A DNA stretch of 64,000 bases, from NCBI RefSeq assembly GCF_014205015.1, contig NZ_JACHMO010000001.1, forward strand, positions 2,790,001 to 2,854,000, read 5' to 3'. The notes below the pieces were generated by a model, which was given only the letters and a program-made list of their open reading frames with translations, was not told the origin of the DNA and did no database searches. Both the position numbers and the translations under genes were made by a program. This stretch comes from Saccharothrix ecbatanensis (GTDB lineage Bacteria; Actinomycetota; Actinomycetes; Mycobacteriales; Pseudonocardiaceae). Positions 18,301 to 25,588 of this stretch are shown piece by piece (the stretch's first letter is position 1; every line of letters starts with the position of its first letter).

Positions 18301-19656
18301 ATGCACGCGAGTTCCACCGCGACGCTCCGGCGGGAAGACCTCACGTCGCTGTTCACCAGATCAGGTGACGTCCGCGAGCGGATCGGGCTGGAGATCGAGA
18401 ACGCGGTGGTCGATCCGGACACCGGGCTCGCCATCCCCTACTCGGCGCCGGGCGGCATCCGCGACCTGCTCGGAGCGCTGTTGGCCGAGTTCGGCGGCGA
18501 GCCGCTGCACGAGGGCGAGCACCTGACCGGGCTCACCACCGGCAACGGCATGGCGGTCACGCTGGAGCCGGGCGGCGCGCTCGAGTACTCGTCCGCGCCG
18601 ACCGCCGACCTGGCGACCGCGGTGGCGGACATGCGTCGCACGATGGAGCGGTTCGCCGAGATCGCCCGCCGCTTCGGCCACGCGATCGTGCCCGGCGGGA
18701 ACCTGCCGTTCGACCGGCTCCGCGACGTCTCGTGGGTGCCGAAACCGCGCGGTGTCGTCATGCGCGAGCACTTCCACCGCCTCGGCGAGGAGGGCGCGGA
18801 GGGGCCGGTGGTCATGGCGCTCACCCTGTCCACCCAGACCACCCTGGACTACACGTCGGCCGAGGACCTGGCCGAGAAGGTCCGGGTGCAGGTGGCCGCC
18901 TCGCCGGTGGTGTCCGCCCTGTTCGTCAACTCGCCGTTGGCTGGTGGTGAAGTGACCGGGTTGCGGTCGCGCCGCCGCAAGAGCTGGCTGAAGGCCGACC
19001 CGAGCCGTTGCGGTCTGCTGCGGGTCGGGCTGCGGGAGGCGATGACGGCGGAGGACTTCGTCGAGTGGGCGCTGACCTTCCCGATGATCTACCGCCTGAC
19101 GGCCGGTGGCTGCGACCCGGCCGGCGGGCGGCCGTTCGGCGCGGTGCTGGCGGACGGCTTCCCGGACGGCAGCCCGCCGACGTGGGCCGACTGGACGTCC
19201 CACCTGTCCCAGCTGTGGACCGACGTGCGGGTGCGGGGCACGCTCGAACTCCGCGCGCCGGACGGTCCGCCGTACCCGCACATCCCGGCCGTGCCCGCGC
19301 TGTGGGTCGGCCTGACCTACCACCGGCCGTCCCGGCTCGCGGCCTGGGACCTGCTGCGCGGCTACTCGGCCGACGACCTGGAGCGCACCATGCGGGAGGT
19401 TCCGGTCAAGGGGCTCTCGGCGATGGTCGGCGACGTCGAGGCGCGTGAACTGGGCGGTGAGCTGGTCCGACTCGCCCAGGAGGGCCTGGCCGCGCGGGTC
19501 GAGGCCGGGGTGGAACGCCCGGAAGTGGTCGGCTACCTCGATCCGATCGAGGAGGTCGTGGCCACCGGGACGACGTTCGCCGACCACGTCGTCCGCCGGT
19601 GGGAGGGCGAGTTCGACCGCGACCCGGCCCACTACGTCGCCGCGTTCCGGGTCTGA
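18301..19656 (+). CDS. egtA: Glutamate-cysteine ligase (EgtA/GshA-type, GCS2 family)
   Basis: The 451-residue protein carries GCS2 features: RIGLEIENAVVDPDTG at the N-terminus, LTTGNGMAVTLEPGGALEYSS, SWVPKPRGVVMREHF, LSTQTTLDYTSAEDL and TLELRAPDGPPYPHIPAVPAL. The enzyme joins L-glutamate to L-cysteine with ATP. In actinobacteria that use mycothiol instead of glutathione, such enzymes supply gamma-glutamylcysteine for ergothioneine, hence the symbol. However, no egtB, egtC or egtD gene lies beside it, so the pathway is inference. ATG 18301 follows GGAGG closely and fits the family N-terminus. Confidence 0.9.
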   Translation: MHASSTATLRREDLTSLFTRSGDVRERIGLEIENAVVDPDTGLAIPYSAPGGIRDLLGALLAEFGGEPLHEGEHLTGLTTGNGMAVTLEPGGALEYSSAPTADLATAVADMRRTMERFAEIARRFGHAIVPGGNLPFDRLRDVSWVPKPRGVVMREHFHRLGEEGAEGPVVMALTLSTQTTLDYTSAEDLAEKVRVQVAASPVVSALFVNSPLAGGEVTGLRSRRRKSWLKADPSRCGLLRVGLREAMTAEDFVEWALTFPMIYRLTAGGCDPAGGRPFGAVLADGFPDGSPPTWADWTSHLSQLWTDVRVRGTLELRAPDGPPYPHIPAVPALWVGLTYHRPSRLAAWDLLRGYSADDLERTMREVPVKGLSAMVGDVEARELGGELVRLAQEGLAARVEAGVERPEVVGYLDPIEEVVATGTTFADHVVRRWEGEFDRDPAHYVAAFRV

Positions 19657-19776
19657 CCGCCCGATCAGGTGGACTCCCGTCACCCGATCCCGCGTCACGC
19701 CCGTCAGCGGCGCGTAGGTGGCGGGTCGGCGTGCACAGAATGCGGAGGTCGCTGCCCGCTCCGAACGGAGATCCCG

Positions 19777-22353
19777 GTGTCCGAATCGAGGGCCGCCGCC
19801 ACGGCCACCCACGCCGCCGCCGGCCACGCGCAGGCAGGGGACATCGCAGCCGCCCGCCACGCGCTGGGCGACGCTCTCACCGCCGATCCGGGGTACGAGC
19901 CGGCGTGGCGGTGGCTGGCATCCCTGGTCACGGAGGACGCGGAGCGCAAGTTCTGCTGGCAACGCGCGCTGGCCGCGAACCCGACATCCGAGGCGAGGCG
20001 GCGGTTGCGCGCGCTGCGGCACGTCACCCCGGCGCCACCGGCCGAGGTCGGCTGGCTCGCCGATCCTCCCGCTCCCCCGCCGCCCGCCGATCCAGAACCT
20101 CTCGTGGCGCGTCGGCACTGGCGGTGGATCGCGGTCGGGCTGGTGGCGGTCGTGCTGCTGGGCGCGGGCGCGGTGTGGCTGGGTGGACGCGGGAACGACC
20201 TCGAACCGGTGCACCTGGCGTTCGTCGCGGGCGGGTCGAGCGACGAGGCCCGGACCGTGCGGACCATGCTCGACGCGGTGAACCTCGTGCTGGACGACGT
20301 GAACGACTCCGGCGGTATCGGCGGCCACCCGGTCGAGTTGCTGGTCCACGACGACGCCAACCAGCCCGAACAGGCACGCGAACGGGCCGAGGAGATCGTC
20401 GCGGACGGTCGGGCGCGGGCCGTCATCGGCCACATGACCACCGACACGTCGCTGAGCGCCGCCCCGGTGTACGAGGCCGCCGGACTGCCCGCGATCACGC
20501 CGACCGCGACGTCCGACGAGCTGGTGGCGTCCTCGCCGTGGTTCCTCCGGACGGTGTTCGGCAACCGGGCCCAGAGCGAGTTCGCCGCCGCCTACCTCGG
20601 CTCGGTGCTGGGCGCGCGCCGCGTGTCCGTGCTCAGTGAGGACAGCGAGTACGGCCGGGACATCCGGGACGGCTTCGTCCGCGCGTTCGCCGCGCACGGC
20701 GCCATCGCGCACGACCTGACCGTGGGCGCGGCAGGTGCCACGAGCGCCGTGGGCACCGCCGGGCAGCGCGGCAACACGACGGTCGAGCAGGCGGTGGAGA
20801 CGTTGAAGGCCGACCCGGACCGCGGCCCGGTCATGGTGGCGTTCCAGGAGGGACCGGGGCTGGACGTGGTCGGCAGGCTGCGCGAGGCCGGGGTGGACGG
20901 GCCGGTGTTCGCCGGCGACTCGATGTCCGACGACGCCTTCCACCAGGCGCTGGCCGAGCGGACCGCGCGCGGTGACACCTCGATCGGCGAGTTCTACGCC
21001 ATGTCGCCGCTGGTCGGGGACGCGGTCACCGGCTCAGCGCTGCGCTGGTCGAACACCTTCCGCAACCGGTACGGCTACCGCCCGACGTGGCACGCGGCGA
21101 CCGCCTACGACGCCGCGGTGCTGGCCGTGCACGCCTTGCGGCAGCCGGGGATGCGGCTCGACGCGGACGGCACGGCGGACGACCGCCGCCGCGTTCGTGA
21201 CGTGATCGCGGGTCTGGACGATCCCGCCGAGCCGGTGGACGGCGTGCTCGGCCCGATCCGCGTCGTGGACCGTTCGGCGGTGCGGCAGGTGTCCGTGGCC
21301 AAGAGCGACGGCAAGCGGTTCGTCTCCGCGCCCGTGCAGTACGTCGACTACGTCCCGCGCACGGCGGACGCCGCCGCCGCGGACCTCCAGGCGGGCCGGG
21401 CGGTGGAGGTCGGCGGCCGACTGCTGGCCCGCAGGCAGATCGTGTCGACCGGGATCAACATCAACGAGGTCCGCGACCTCGACACCCGTGACGGCACCTT
21501 CTTCGCGGACTTCTTCCTCTGGCTCAAGTACGTCGGCGACGACACCGCGGCCGACGTGGCGTTCCTCAACTCGGTGCGCCCCGACCTGACACCGGGCGAG
21601 GAGATCCGCAGCGCGCGGCACGGTGACACGACGTACAAGCTGTACCGGGTCGCCGAGAAGTTCAAGGCGGACCTGGACTTCCGCGCGTTCCCGTTCGACG
21701 AGCAGACGGTCGGGATCATGCTCCAGAACCGGGAGCTGCCCACCGAGCACGTCGTCTACGTCACCGACCAGGCGGTGCTGGACCAGTCGCAGGAGGAACG
21801 GCTGCGCAACGGGGCCGACGCCGCCGCAAGCATCGACCGCATCCCGAACTGGCAGGCGGAGAACCTGTACTTCTTCCGCGAGACCGTGGGCACCAGCGAC
21901 GAGCTGGGCGATCCGACGACCGCGGCCGGCTCCGGGACGTACTACAGCCAGTACGTCGCGGAAGTCCGCGTCACCCGCGAGATCGGGCCGTTCCTGGCGA
22001 AGAACCTGTTGCCGCTGGCACTGCTGGTCGTGATCACCTACATCGGGCTGTACTTCCCGGCCGATTCGGGCGTCCCGTTCTCCATCGCGATCACGGCGAT
22101 CCTGAGCAGCGCGGTGCTGCTCGCCGCGGTGACCTCACCGCTGCCGAGCGTCAGCTACACCGTGGCGATCGAGTGGGCCTACTACGCGTTCATCACACTG
22201 GCCGCGCTCGTCATGTTGACCCTGCTGCTGCGGCAACAGCTGAGCGCGCGGAGGCGGGACGACCTGGCGCACCGGCTCGGGCTGGCCACCCGCATCGGCT
22301 ACCCGGTGGTGATCGCGGGCATCGTCACGGCGTACGTCGTCATGTTCGGTTGA
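19777..22353 (+). CDS. Periplasmic-binding-domain/pentameric ligand-gated ion channel fusion
   Basis: An 858-residue chimera. Residues about 5-75 are TPR-like (AGDIAAARHALGDALTADPG, then a second similar helix pair). One membrane helix follows at about 118-139 (WIAVGLVAVVLLGAGAVWL). Residues about 145-525 form a type I periplasmic binding domain of the branched-chain amino-acid receptor kind (VNDSGGIGGHPVELLVHDDA, PAITPTATSDELV, YGRDIRDGF). Residues about 547-735 match the extracellular domain of Pro-loop receptors, with the signature FPFDEQ at 638-643 and TFFADFFLWLKYV. Four helices M1-M4 end the chain; TRIGYPVVIAGIV closely parallels the GLIC M4 start. It is probably a membrane receptor-channel gated by a small ligand. 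GTG 19777 has GGAG 6 nt upstream. Confidence 0.9.
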   Translation: MSESRAAATATHAAAGHAQAGDIAAARHALGDALTADPGYEPAWRWLASLVTEDAERKFCWQRALAANPTSEARRRLRALRHVTPAPPAEVGWLADPPAPPPPADPEPLVARRHWRWIAVGLVAVVLLGAGAVWLGGRGNDLEPVHLAFVAGGSSDEARTVRTMLDAVNLVLDDVNDSGGIGGHPVELLVHDDANQPEQARERAEEIVADGRARAVIGHMTTDTSLSAAPVYEAAGLPAITPTATSDELVASSPWFLRTVFGNRAQSEFAAAYLGSVLGARRVSVLSEDSEYGRDIRDGFVRAFAAHGAIAHDLTVGAAGATSAVGTAGQRGNTTVEQAVETLKADPDRGPVMVAFQEGPGLDVVGRLREAGVDGPVFAGDSMSDDAFHQALAERTARGDTSIGEFYAMSPLVGDAVTGSALRWSNTFRNRYGYRPTWHAATAYDAAVLAVHALRQPGMRLDADGTADDRRRVRDVIAGLDDPAEPVDGVLGPIRVVDRSAVRQVSVAKSDGKRFVSAPVQYVDYVPRTADAAAADLQAGRAVEVGGRLLARRQIVSTGININEVRDLDTRDGTFFADFFLWLKYVGDDTAADVAFLNSVRPDLTPGEEIRSARHGDTTYKLYRVAEKFKADLDFRAFPFDEQTVGIMLQNRELPTEHVVYVTDQAVLDQSQEERLRNGADAAASIDRIPNWQAENLYFFRETVGTSDELGDPTTAAGSGTYYSQYVAEVRVTREIGPFLAKNLLPLALLVVITYIGLYFPADSGVPFSIAITAILSSAVLLAAVTSPLPSVSYTVAIEWAYYAFITLAALVMLTLLLRQQLSARRRDDLAHRLGLATRIGYPVVIAGIVTAYVVMFG

Positions 22354-23524
22354 CGGTGGCAGGGGTCAGGCGCTCGACCAGCTGGAGGCACAGGCGTCCG
22401 TTGTGGTAGCAGCACTTCCACTTCCCAGCTGCCTCCTTCCGCAAGGCGACGTTGTCCGCGTCCCTGGCGTAGAGCCATTCCCCGGTCGGCCGGGAGTCGA
22501 TCATGCTGGTGGTGATGTAGTCCCAGGTGCCGCGCGCCAACGCGCGGAACGTCCCGTCGCCGGTGCGCTCGTGCGCGTTGAGGAAGCCGACGACCGCCTC
22601 CGCCTGCACCCACCAGACGCGCGTCGCGTCGACCCGGCCCCCGATCGCCTCGTTGGCCACCGAGCCGTCCGCGAGCACCGCCCGCTCGGCCGTGCCCCGG
22701 GCCAGCCCGACGACCATGTCCGGCAGGTCCGCGCCGATCTCGCGGGACGCCTCGTCGATCAGCCAGCTCGCCTCGATGTCGTGGCCGTACGACATCACGT
22801 CACCGAGTTCGCGCCAGTCGGCGTCCAGGAACACCCGCAGTGACCGTCGGCGCGGGTCGTAGAGCCGGTCGCGGAACGTGTCGAGCAGGGCGGCGATCCG
22901 ACCCGTCACGGCCGGTGTCGGGGCTACCACGTGGTACGCGGTCAGCGCCTCCAGGACGTGCAGGTGCGTGTTCATCGTGATGTCGGCCCGGTCGAACTCA
23001 CCGAGCAGGACGTTCGGCTTGGCCGTCCAGGACCGGTCGAACTGCTCGCGGTACGCCCCGGTCGCCGGGTCGAACCCGATGCCGGTCACGATGTCGTGGA
23101 TCTCCGTCGCACTGGCGAGCGCGCTCTCGTCGCCGGTGGCGCGGTGGTACTCGCTGAACGCGTACAGCGCGAACGCCTGCGCGTAGACGTGCTTGTCGGT
23201 GTCCGCCGGGGCGCCGGTGTGGTCGACCGACCAGAACACCCCGCCGTGCTCGGCGTCGACGAGCCGGCCGGTGATGAACCGGTACATGTCCTGCGCGGCG
23301 GCCAGGTACGACCGGTCGCCGAACTGCCGGTATGCGGCCGAGAAGGTCCACAGGAACCGGCACGCCATCACCGCGCCCTTGTCCGCCTTGCGGTCGATCT
23401 CCAGGTCCGCGTCGACGTGGCCGTGGACGCCGCCGTGCTCACGGTCCGCCAAGCCGAGCCAGAACGGCAGGATCCGGTGGCGCAGTTCGGTTTCCGCCGC
23501 TTGCCGCAGCTCGTCGTCGCTCAC
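22340..23524 (-). CDS. AGE-family sugar epimerase/isomerase (cellobiose 2-epimerase-like)
   Basis: The 394-residue protein has the (alpha/alpha)6-barrel signatures of N-acylglucosamine 2-epimerases and cellobiose 2-epimerases: CRFLWTFSAAYR, KHVYAQAFALYAFSEYHR, ITMNTHLHVLEALTAYH (His), MSYGHDIEASWLIDEA (His), WWVQAEAVVGFLNA and KWKCCYHNGRLCLQL. These enzymes invert C2 or isomerise reducing-end sugars, in the cytoplasm here since no signal is seen. Cellobiose 2-epimerase is the closest impression, but mannose isomerase is possible. The start is GTG with GGAG 7 nt upstream. It is convergent with, and overlaps by 14 nt, the channel fusion gene. Confidence 0.88.
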   Translation of the reverse strand: MSDDELRQAAETELRHRILPFWLGLADREHGGVHGHVDADLEIDRKADKGAVMACRFLWTFSAAYRQFGDRSYLAAAQDMYRFITGRLVDAEHGGVFWSVDHTGAPADTDKHVYAQAFALYAFSEYHRATGDESALASATEIHDIVTGIGFDPATGAYREQFDRSWTAKPNVLLGEFDRADITMNTHLHVLEALTAYHVVAPTPAVTGRIAALLDTFRDRLYDPRRRSLRVFLDADWRELGDVMSYGHDIEASWLIDEASREIGADLPDMVVGLARGTAERAVLADGSVANEAIGGRVDATRVWWVQAEAVVGFLNAHERTGDGTFRALARGTWDYITTSMIDSRPTGEWLYARDADNVALRKEAAGKWKCCYHNGRLCLQLVERLTPATVNRT

Positions 23525-23619
23525 CGTGTCACTCCAGGCTCTGATGGTGTTCCGACTCTATCCGCCGCACCTGCTTAACCGGTTTTGCCCCTGCGTCATC
23601 GCTGCTAGACATCCGACCC

Positions 23620-24195
23620 ATGAGCGAACACGACGACGGGGTGCCCGACCTGGTCGCCAAGGCTGTGGACCGGGCCCGCGAGCTGGAGTTCGGGTACTCG
23701 TGCGAGCACCCGGTGGGTCCGCTGCTGGCGACGCTGGCGGCGGCCGTGCCACGCCGCGGGCGGATCCTCGAACTGGGCACAGGCGCCGGTGTCGGCGTGG
23801 CCTGGATCGTCTCGGGTCTCAGCGGTCGCGCCGACGTCACCGTGCGGACGGTCGAACTGGACGCCGCCCTGGCGGCCGAGGTGGCGGTCGACCTGCCGGA
23901 GTGGGTCGAAGTGATCACCGGCGACGGCGAGGCGTTGCTGCCCGGACTCGGCCGGTTCGACCTGATCTTCGCCGACGCGCCGGCGGGCAAGTGGAGCGGC
24001 CTGGAGTTGACGCTCGACGCGGTGCGACCCGGCGGCATGCTGATCGTCGACGACATGGACCTCGACCAGTACGCCAACCCCGACCACCGGGCGTCCACAG
24101 CGGCGGTGCGGACGACGTTGACCACAGATCCCCGGCTGGTGACGACCGAGCTGCCGGTCGGCTCCGGCATCATCCTGGCGACCCGGCGCGGCTGA
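23620..24195 (+). CDS. Class I SAM-dependent methyltransferase (O-methyltransferase-like)
   Basis: The 191-residue protein has the SAM-binding motif I RILELGTGAGVGVAWIVSGL, the acidic motif II residue in VRTVELDAALA, motif III GRFDLIFADAPAGKW, and VRPGGMLIVDDMDLD. The shape and the DAPAGK/DDMD motifs resemble small catechol-type O-methyltransferases. The substrate is unknown. It is divergent from the epimerase across 95 nt and may be monocistronic. No Shine-Dalgarno is evident. Confidence 0.85.
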   Translation: MSEHDDGVPDLVAKAVDRARELEFGYSCEHPVGPLLATLAAAVPRRGRILELGTGAGVGVAWIVSGLSGRADVTVRTVELDAALAAEVAVDLPEWVEVITGDGEALLPGLGRFDLIFADAPAGKWSGLELTLDAVRPGGMLIVDDMDLDQYANPDHRASTAAVRTTLTTDPRLVTTELPVGSGIILATRRG

Positions 24196-24222
24196 CGCCG
24201 ATCAGGCCACCGGTCGTCAGTT

Positions 24223-24238
24223 CTGTTATCGCTAACAG
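24223..24238. promoter_or_regulatory. Operator-like palindrome 1 (orphan promoter)
   Basis: CTGTTATCGCTAACAG is a 16-bp palindrome with one mismatched pair. It shares both outer half-site cores with the palindrome at 24279-24294, centre to centre 56 bp. The pattern is typical of LacI-family operators working in pairs. Confidence 0.65.
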
Positions 24239-24258
24239 GATGCCCGCCGTAGAGAACC

Positions 24259-24288
24259 TTGAATCGGTAAGGCCTGCGCTGTTAGCGT
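24259..24288 (+). promoter_or_regulatory. Orphan promoter, TTGAAT-18-TAGCGT
   Basis: TTGAAT (24259-24264) and TAGCGT (24283-24288) are separated by 18 nt, a plausible actinobacterial sigma-A-type promoter. The -10 lies inside the second operator palindrome. The only start downstream is the remnant at 24307. Confidence 0.5.
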
Positions 24289-24294
24289 TAACAG
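24279..24294. promoter_or_regulatory. Operator-like palindrome 2 (orphan promoter)
   Basis: CTGTTAGCGTTAACAG is a 16-bp palindrome with one mismatched pair and overlaps the predicted -10. A very strong ribosome site, AGGAGGAGG, follows directly at 24293-24301. Confidence 0.65.
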
Positions 24295-24306
24295 GAGGAG
24301 GCAACG

Positions 24307-24339
24307 ATGCCCGCTCCCCCGCGCAGACCACCGGCGAAC
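24307..24339 (+). pseudogene. Possible truncated 5' end of a lost gene
   Basis: An ATG stands 5 nt after AGGAGGAGG and opens a short peptide (MPAPPRRPPAN) before the sequence enters the 3' end of the convergent lacI gene. The frame stays open for 394 codons, but only as the antisense of lacI, which clearly carries the protein signal. I read it as the first codons of a repressed gene whose body was deleted. It could also be a short leader. Confidence 0.35.
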
Positions 24340-25410
24340 CTAGGCCGGGTCGACCCGTGTCGATCCGGGCAGGACCGACACGGCGGTGGACTCGCGGAGC
24401 ACCAACCTGCAAGGGCTGACGTGCCTACCGGGCGCCGGTTCGCCGTTGATGGCCGCCAGCAGCAGGTCCGCCGCCGTCCGCCCGAGCCCTTCCAGCTCCA
24501 TGTCGATGCTGGTCAACGGCGGCTGACAGGCCAGGGCCATGACGTCCCAGTTGTCGAAGCCGACCAGGGCCACGTCGTCCGGAACCCGGCGGCCCGCAGC
24601 CCGCAACGCGTCCGCCACGCCACGCGCTATCTGGTCGCTGCCGCAGAACACCGCGTCGAACTCCTCGGCCGCGCCGAGCAGGATCCCGGTCGCCTGCCTC
24701 CCCCACGCCTCGCTCCACTCGCCGAACAGCGGAGCGCCGACCAGGTCGAGCCCGGACGACGCCAGCCGCTCGACCGTCGCCGAGGCGCGCACCGCCGCCG
24801 AGTGGTGGTGCTCCGGACCGGTCACGTGGGCGATCCGCTTGCGCCCCAACGCCAACAGGTGGTCGACGGCCTTCTGCGAGCCGCCCACCTCGTCGGGCAC
24901 CACGGAGCAGTCGTCCGGGTCGGTGGAGCTGATGAACGCGTAGACCACCGGCACGGGCAGGTCGACGCCGATCGGGGCGCGGGCCTCCGTGCGGCGGCCG
25001 GTCACGATGATGCCGTCCACCCGGCGACTGAGCAGGGTGCGCAGGTAGTACTGCTCGCGGATCGGGTCGTCCCGGGCGTCGCAGAGGAACACCGACATGC
25101 GGCCCGCTCCGAGCGAGTCCTCGGCGCCCGTCATCAGCGGGATGCTGAACCGGCCGATGGTGTCGGTGGTGATCATGCCGACGGTGTACGTGCGGCCGGA
25201 GTTGAGCGTCAGGGCGGCCGTGTTCGGCTGGAAGCCGAGCTCCTCGGCGGCGTGCCGGACGCGTCGCCGGGTCTCCTCGCGCAGCGAGCCGCGGCCGTTG
25301 AGCGCCTTGGACGCCGTGCCGACCGAGACGCCCGCCAACCGGGCCACGTCGCTGATGGTGGCCGGTCGGACCACCGTTCCGGCGTTTTCCTTGAGTTTCC
25401 TCGGCGGCAT
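24340..25410 (-). CDS. LacI-family transcriptional regulator
   Basis: The 356-residue protein has a canonical LacI helix-turn-helix and hinge at about residues 15-65 (ATISDVARLAGVSVGTASKA, LNGRGSLREETRRRV, AAEELGFQPNTAA). A sugar-binding core follows (TYTVGMITTDTIGRF, VDGIIVTGRR, VALVGFDNWDVMALACQPPL). It is divergent from the ABC importer operon, and an 18-bp palindrome sits on that operon's predicted start site, so it most likely represses sugar import and the GH127 genes. Its own ATG has no Shine-Dalgarno but lies 6 nt after TAACCT, so it may be leaderless. The inducer is unknown; an arabinose oligomer is inferred from context. Confidence 0.93.
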   Translation of the reverse strand: MPPRKLKENAGTVVRPATISDVARLAGVSVGTASKALNGRGSLREETRRRVRHAAEELGFQPNTAALTLNSGRTYTVGMITTDTIGRFSIPLMTGAEDSLGAGRMSVFLCDARDDPIREQYYLRTLLSRRVDGIIVTGRRTEARAPIGVDLPVPVVYAFISSTDPDDCSVVPDEVGGSQKAVDHLLALGRKRIAHVTGPEHHHSAAVRASATVERLASSGLDLVGAPLFGEWSEAWGRQATGILLGAAEEFDAVFCGSDQIARGVADALRAAGRRVPDDVALVGFDNWDVMALACQPPLTSIDMELEGLGRTAADLLLAAINGEPAPGRHVSPCRLVLRESTAVSVLPGSTRVDPA

Positions 25411-25416
25411 GGGCGA

Positions 25417-25422
25417 AGGTTA
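25417..25422 (-). promoter_or_regulatory. -10 element of leaderless lacI transcript
   Basis: TAACCT on the minus strand ends 6 nt before the lacI ATG at 25410. There is no Shine-Dalgarno, so transcription would begin at or next to the start codon. No good -35 is visible. Confidence 0.45.
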
Positions 25423-25487
25423 CCCCAGCGTCCGTCGGCCGCTGAGCCGAACGGCGAATTAGCACTTCACAGGGTCGAAACCGCGTC

Positions 25488-25516
25488 TTGACACGGGTTG
25501 CGCCGATCCCTAGGTT
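25488..25516 (+). promoter_or_regulatory. Promoter of the sugar ABC operon
   Basis: A perfect TTGACA -35 (25488-25493), a 17-nt spacer and TAGGTT (25511-25516) form one of the best sigma-A-type promoters in the window. It drives the binding-protein gene starting at 25589. Confidence 0.75.
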
Positions 25517-25519
25517 CTC

Positions 25520-25537
25520 AAGGCAACCGGTTTCCTT
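25520..25537. promoter_or_regulatory. LacI-type operator over the transcription start
   Basis: AAGGCAACCGGTTTCCTT is an 18-bp palindrome with one mismatched pair and the central CG typical of LacI-family operators. It begins 4 nt after the -10 hexamer, so a bound repressor would block initiation. The adjacent divergent lacI gene is the obvious cognate. Confidence 0.7.
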
Positions 25538-25588
25538 ATTTTCCTCCGACGATGCCGTCGCAGCCCTTGCCCGAGGAGACAGCCCCCG

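Noticed and set aside
24307..25491. 394-codon plus-strand frame starting at a strong ribosome site
   Set aside because: From codon 12 on it is only the complement of lacI, whose helix-turn-helix and sugar-binding core are unmistakable. Only the first codons and the promoter are kept, as a remnant.
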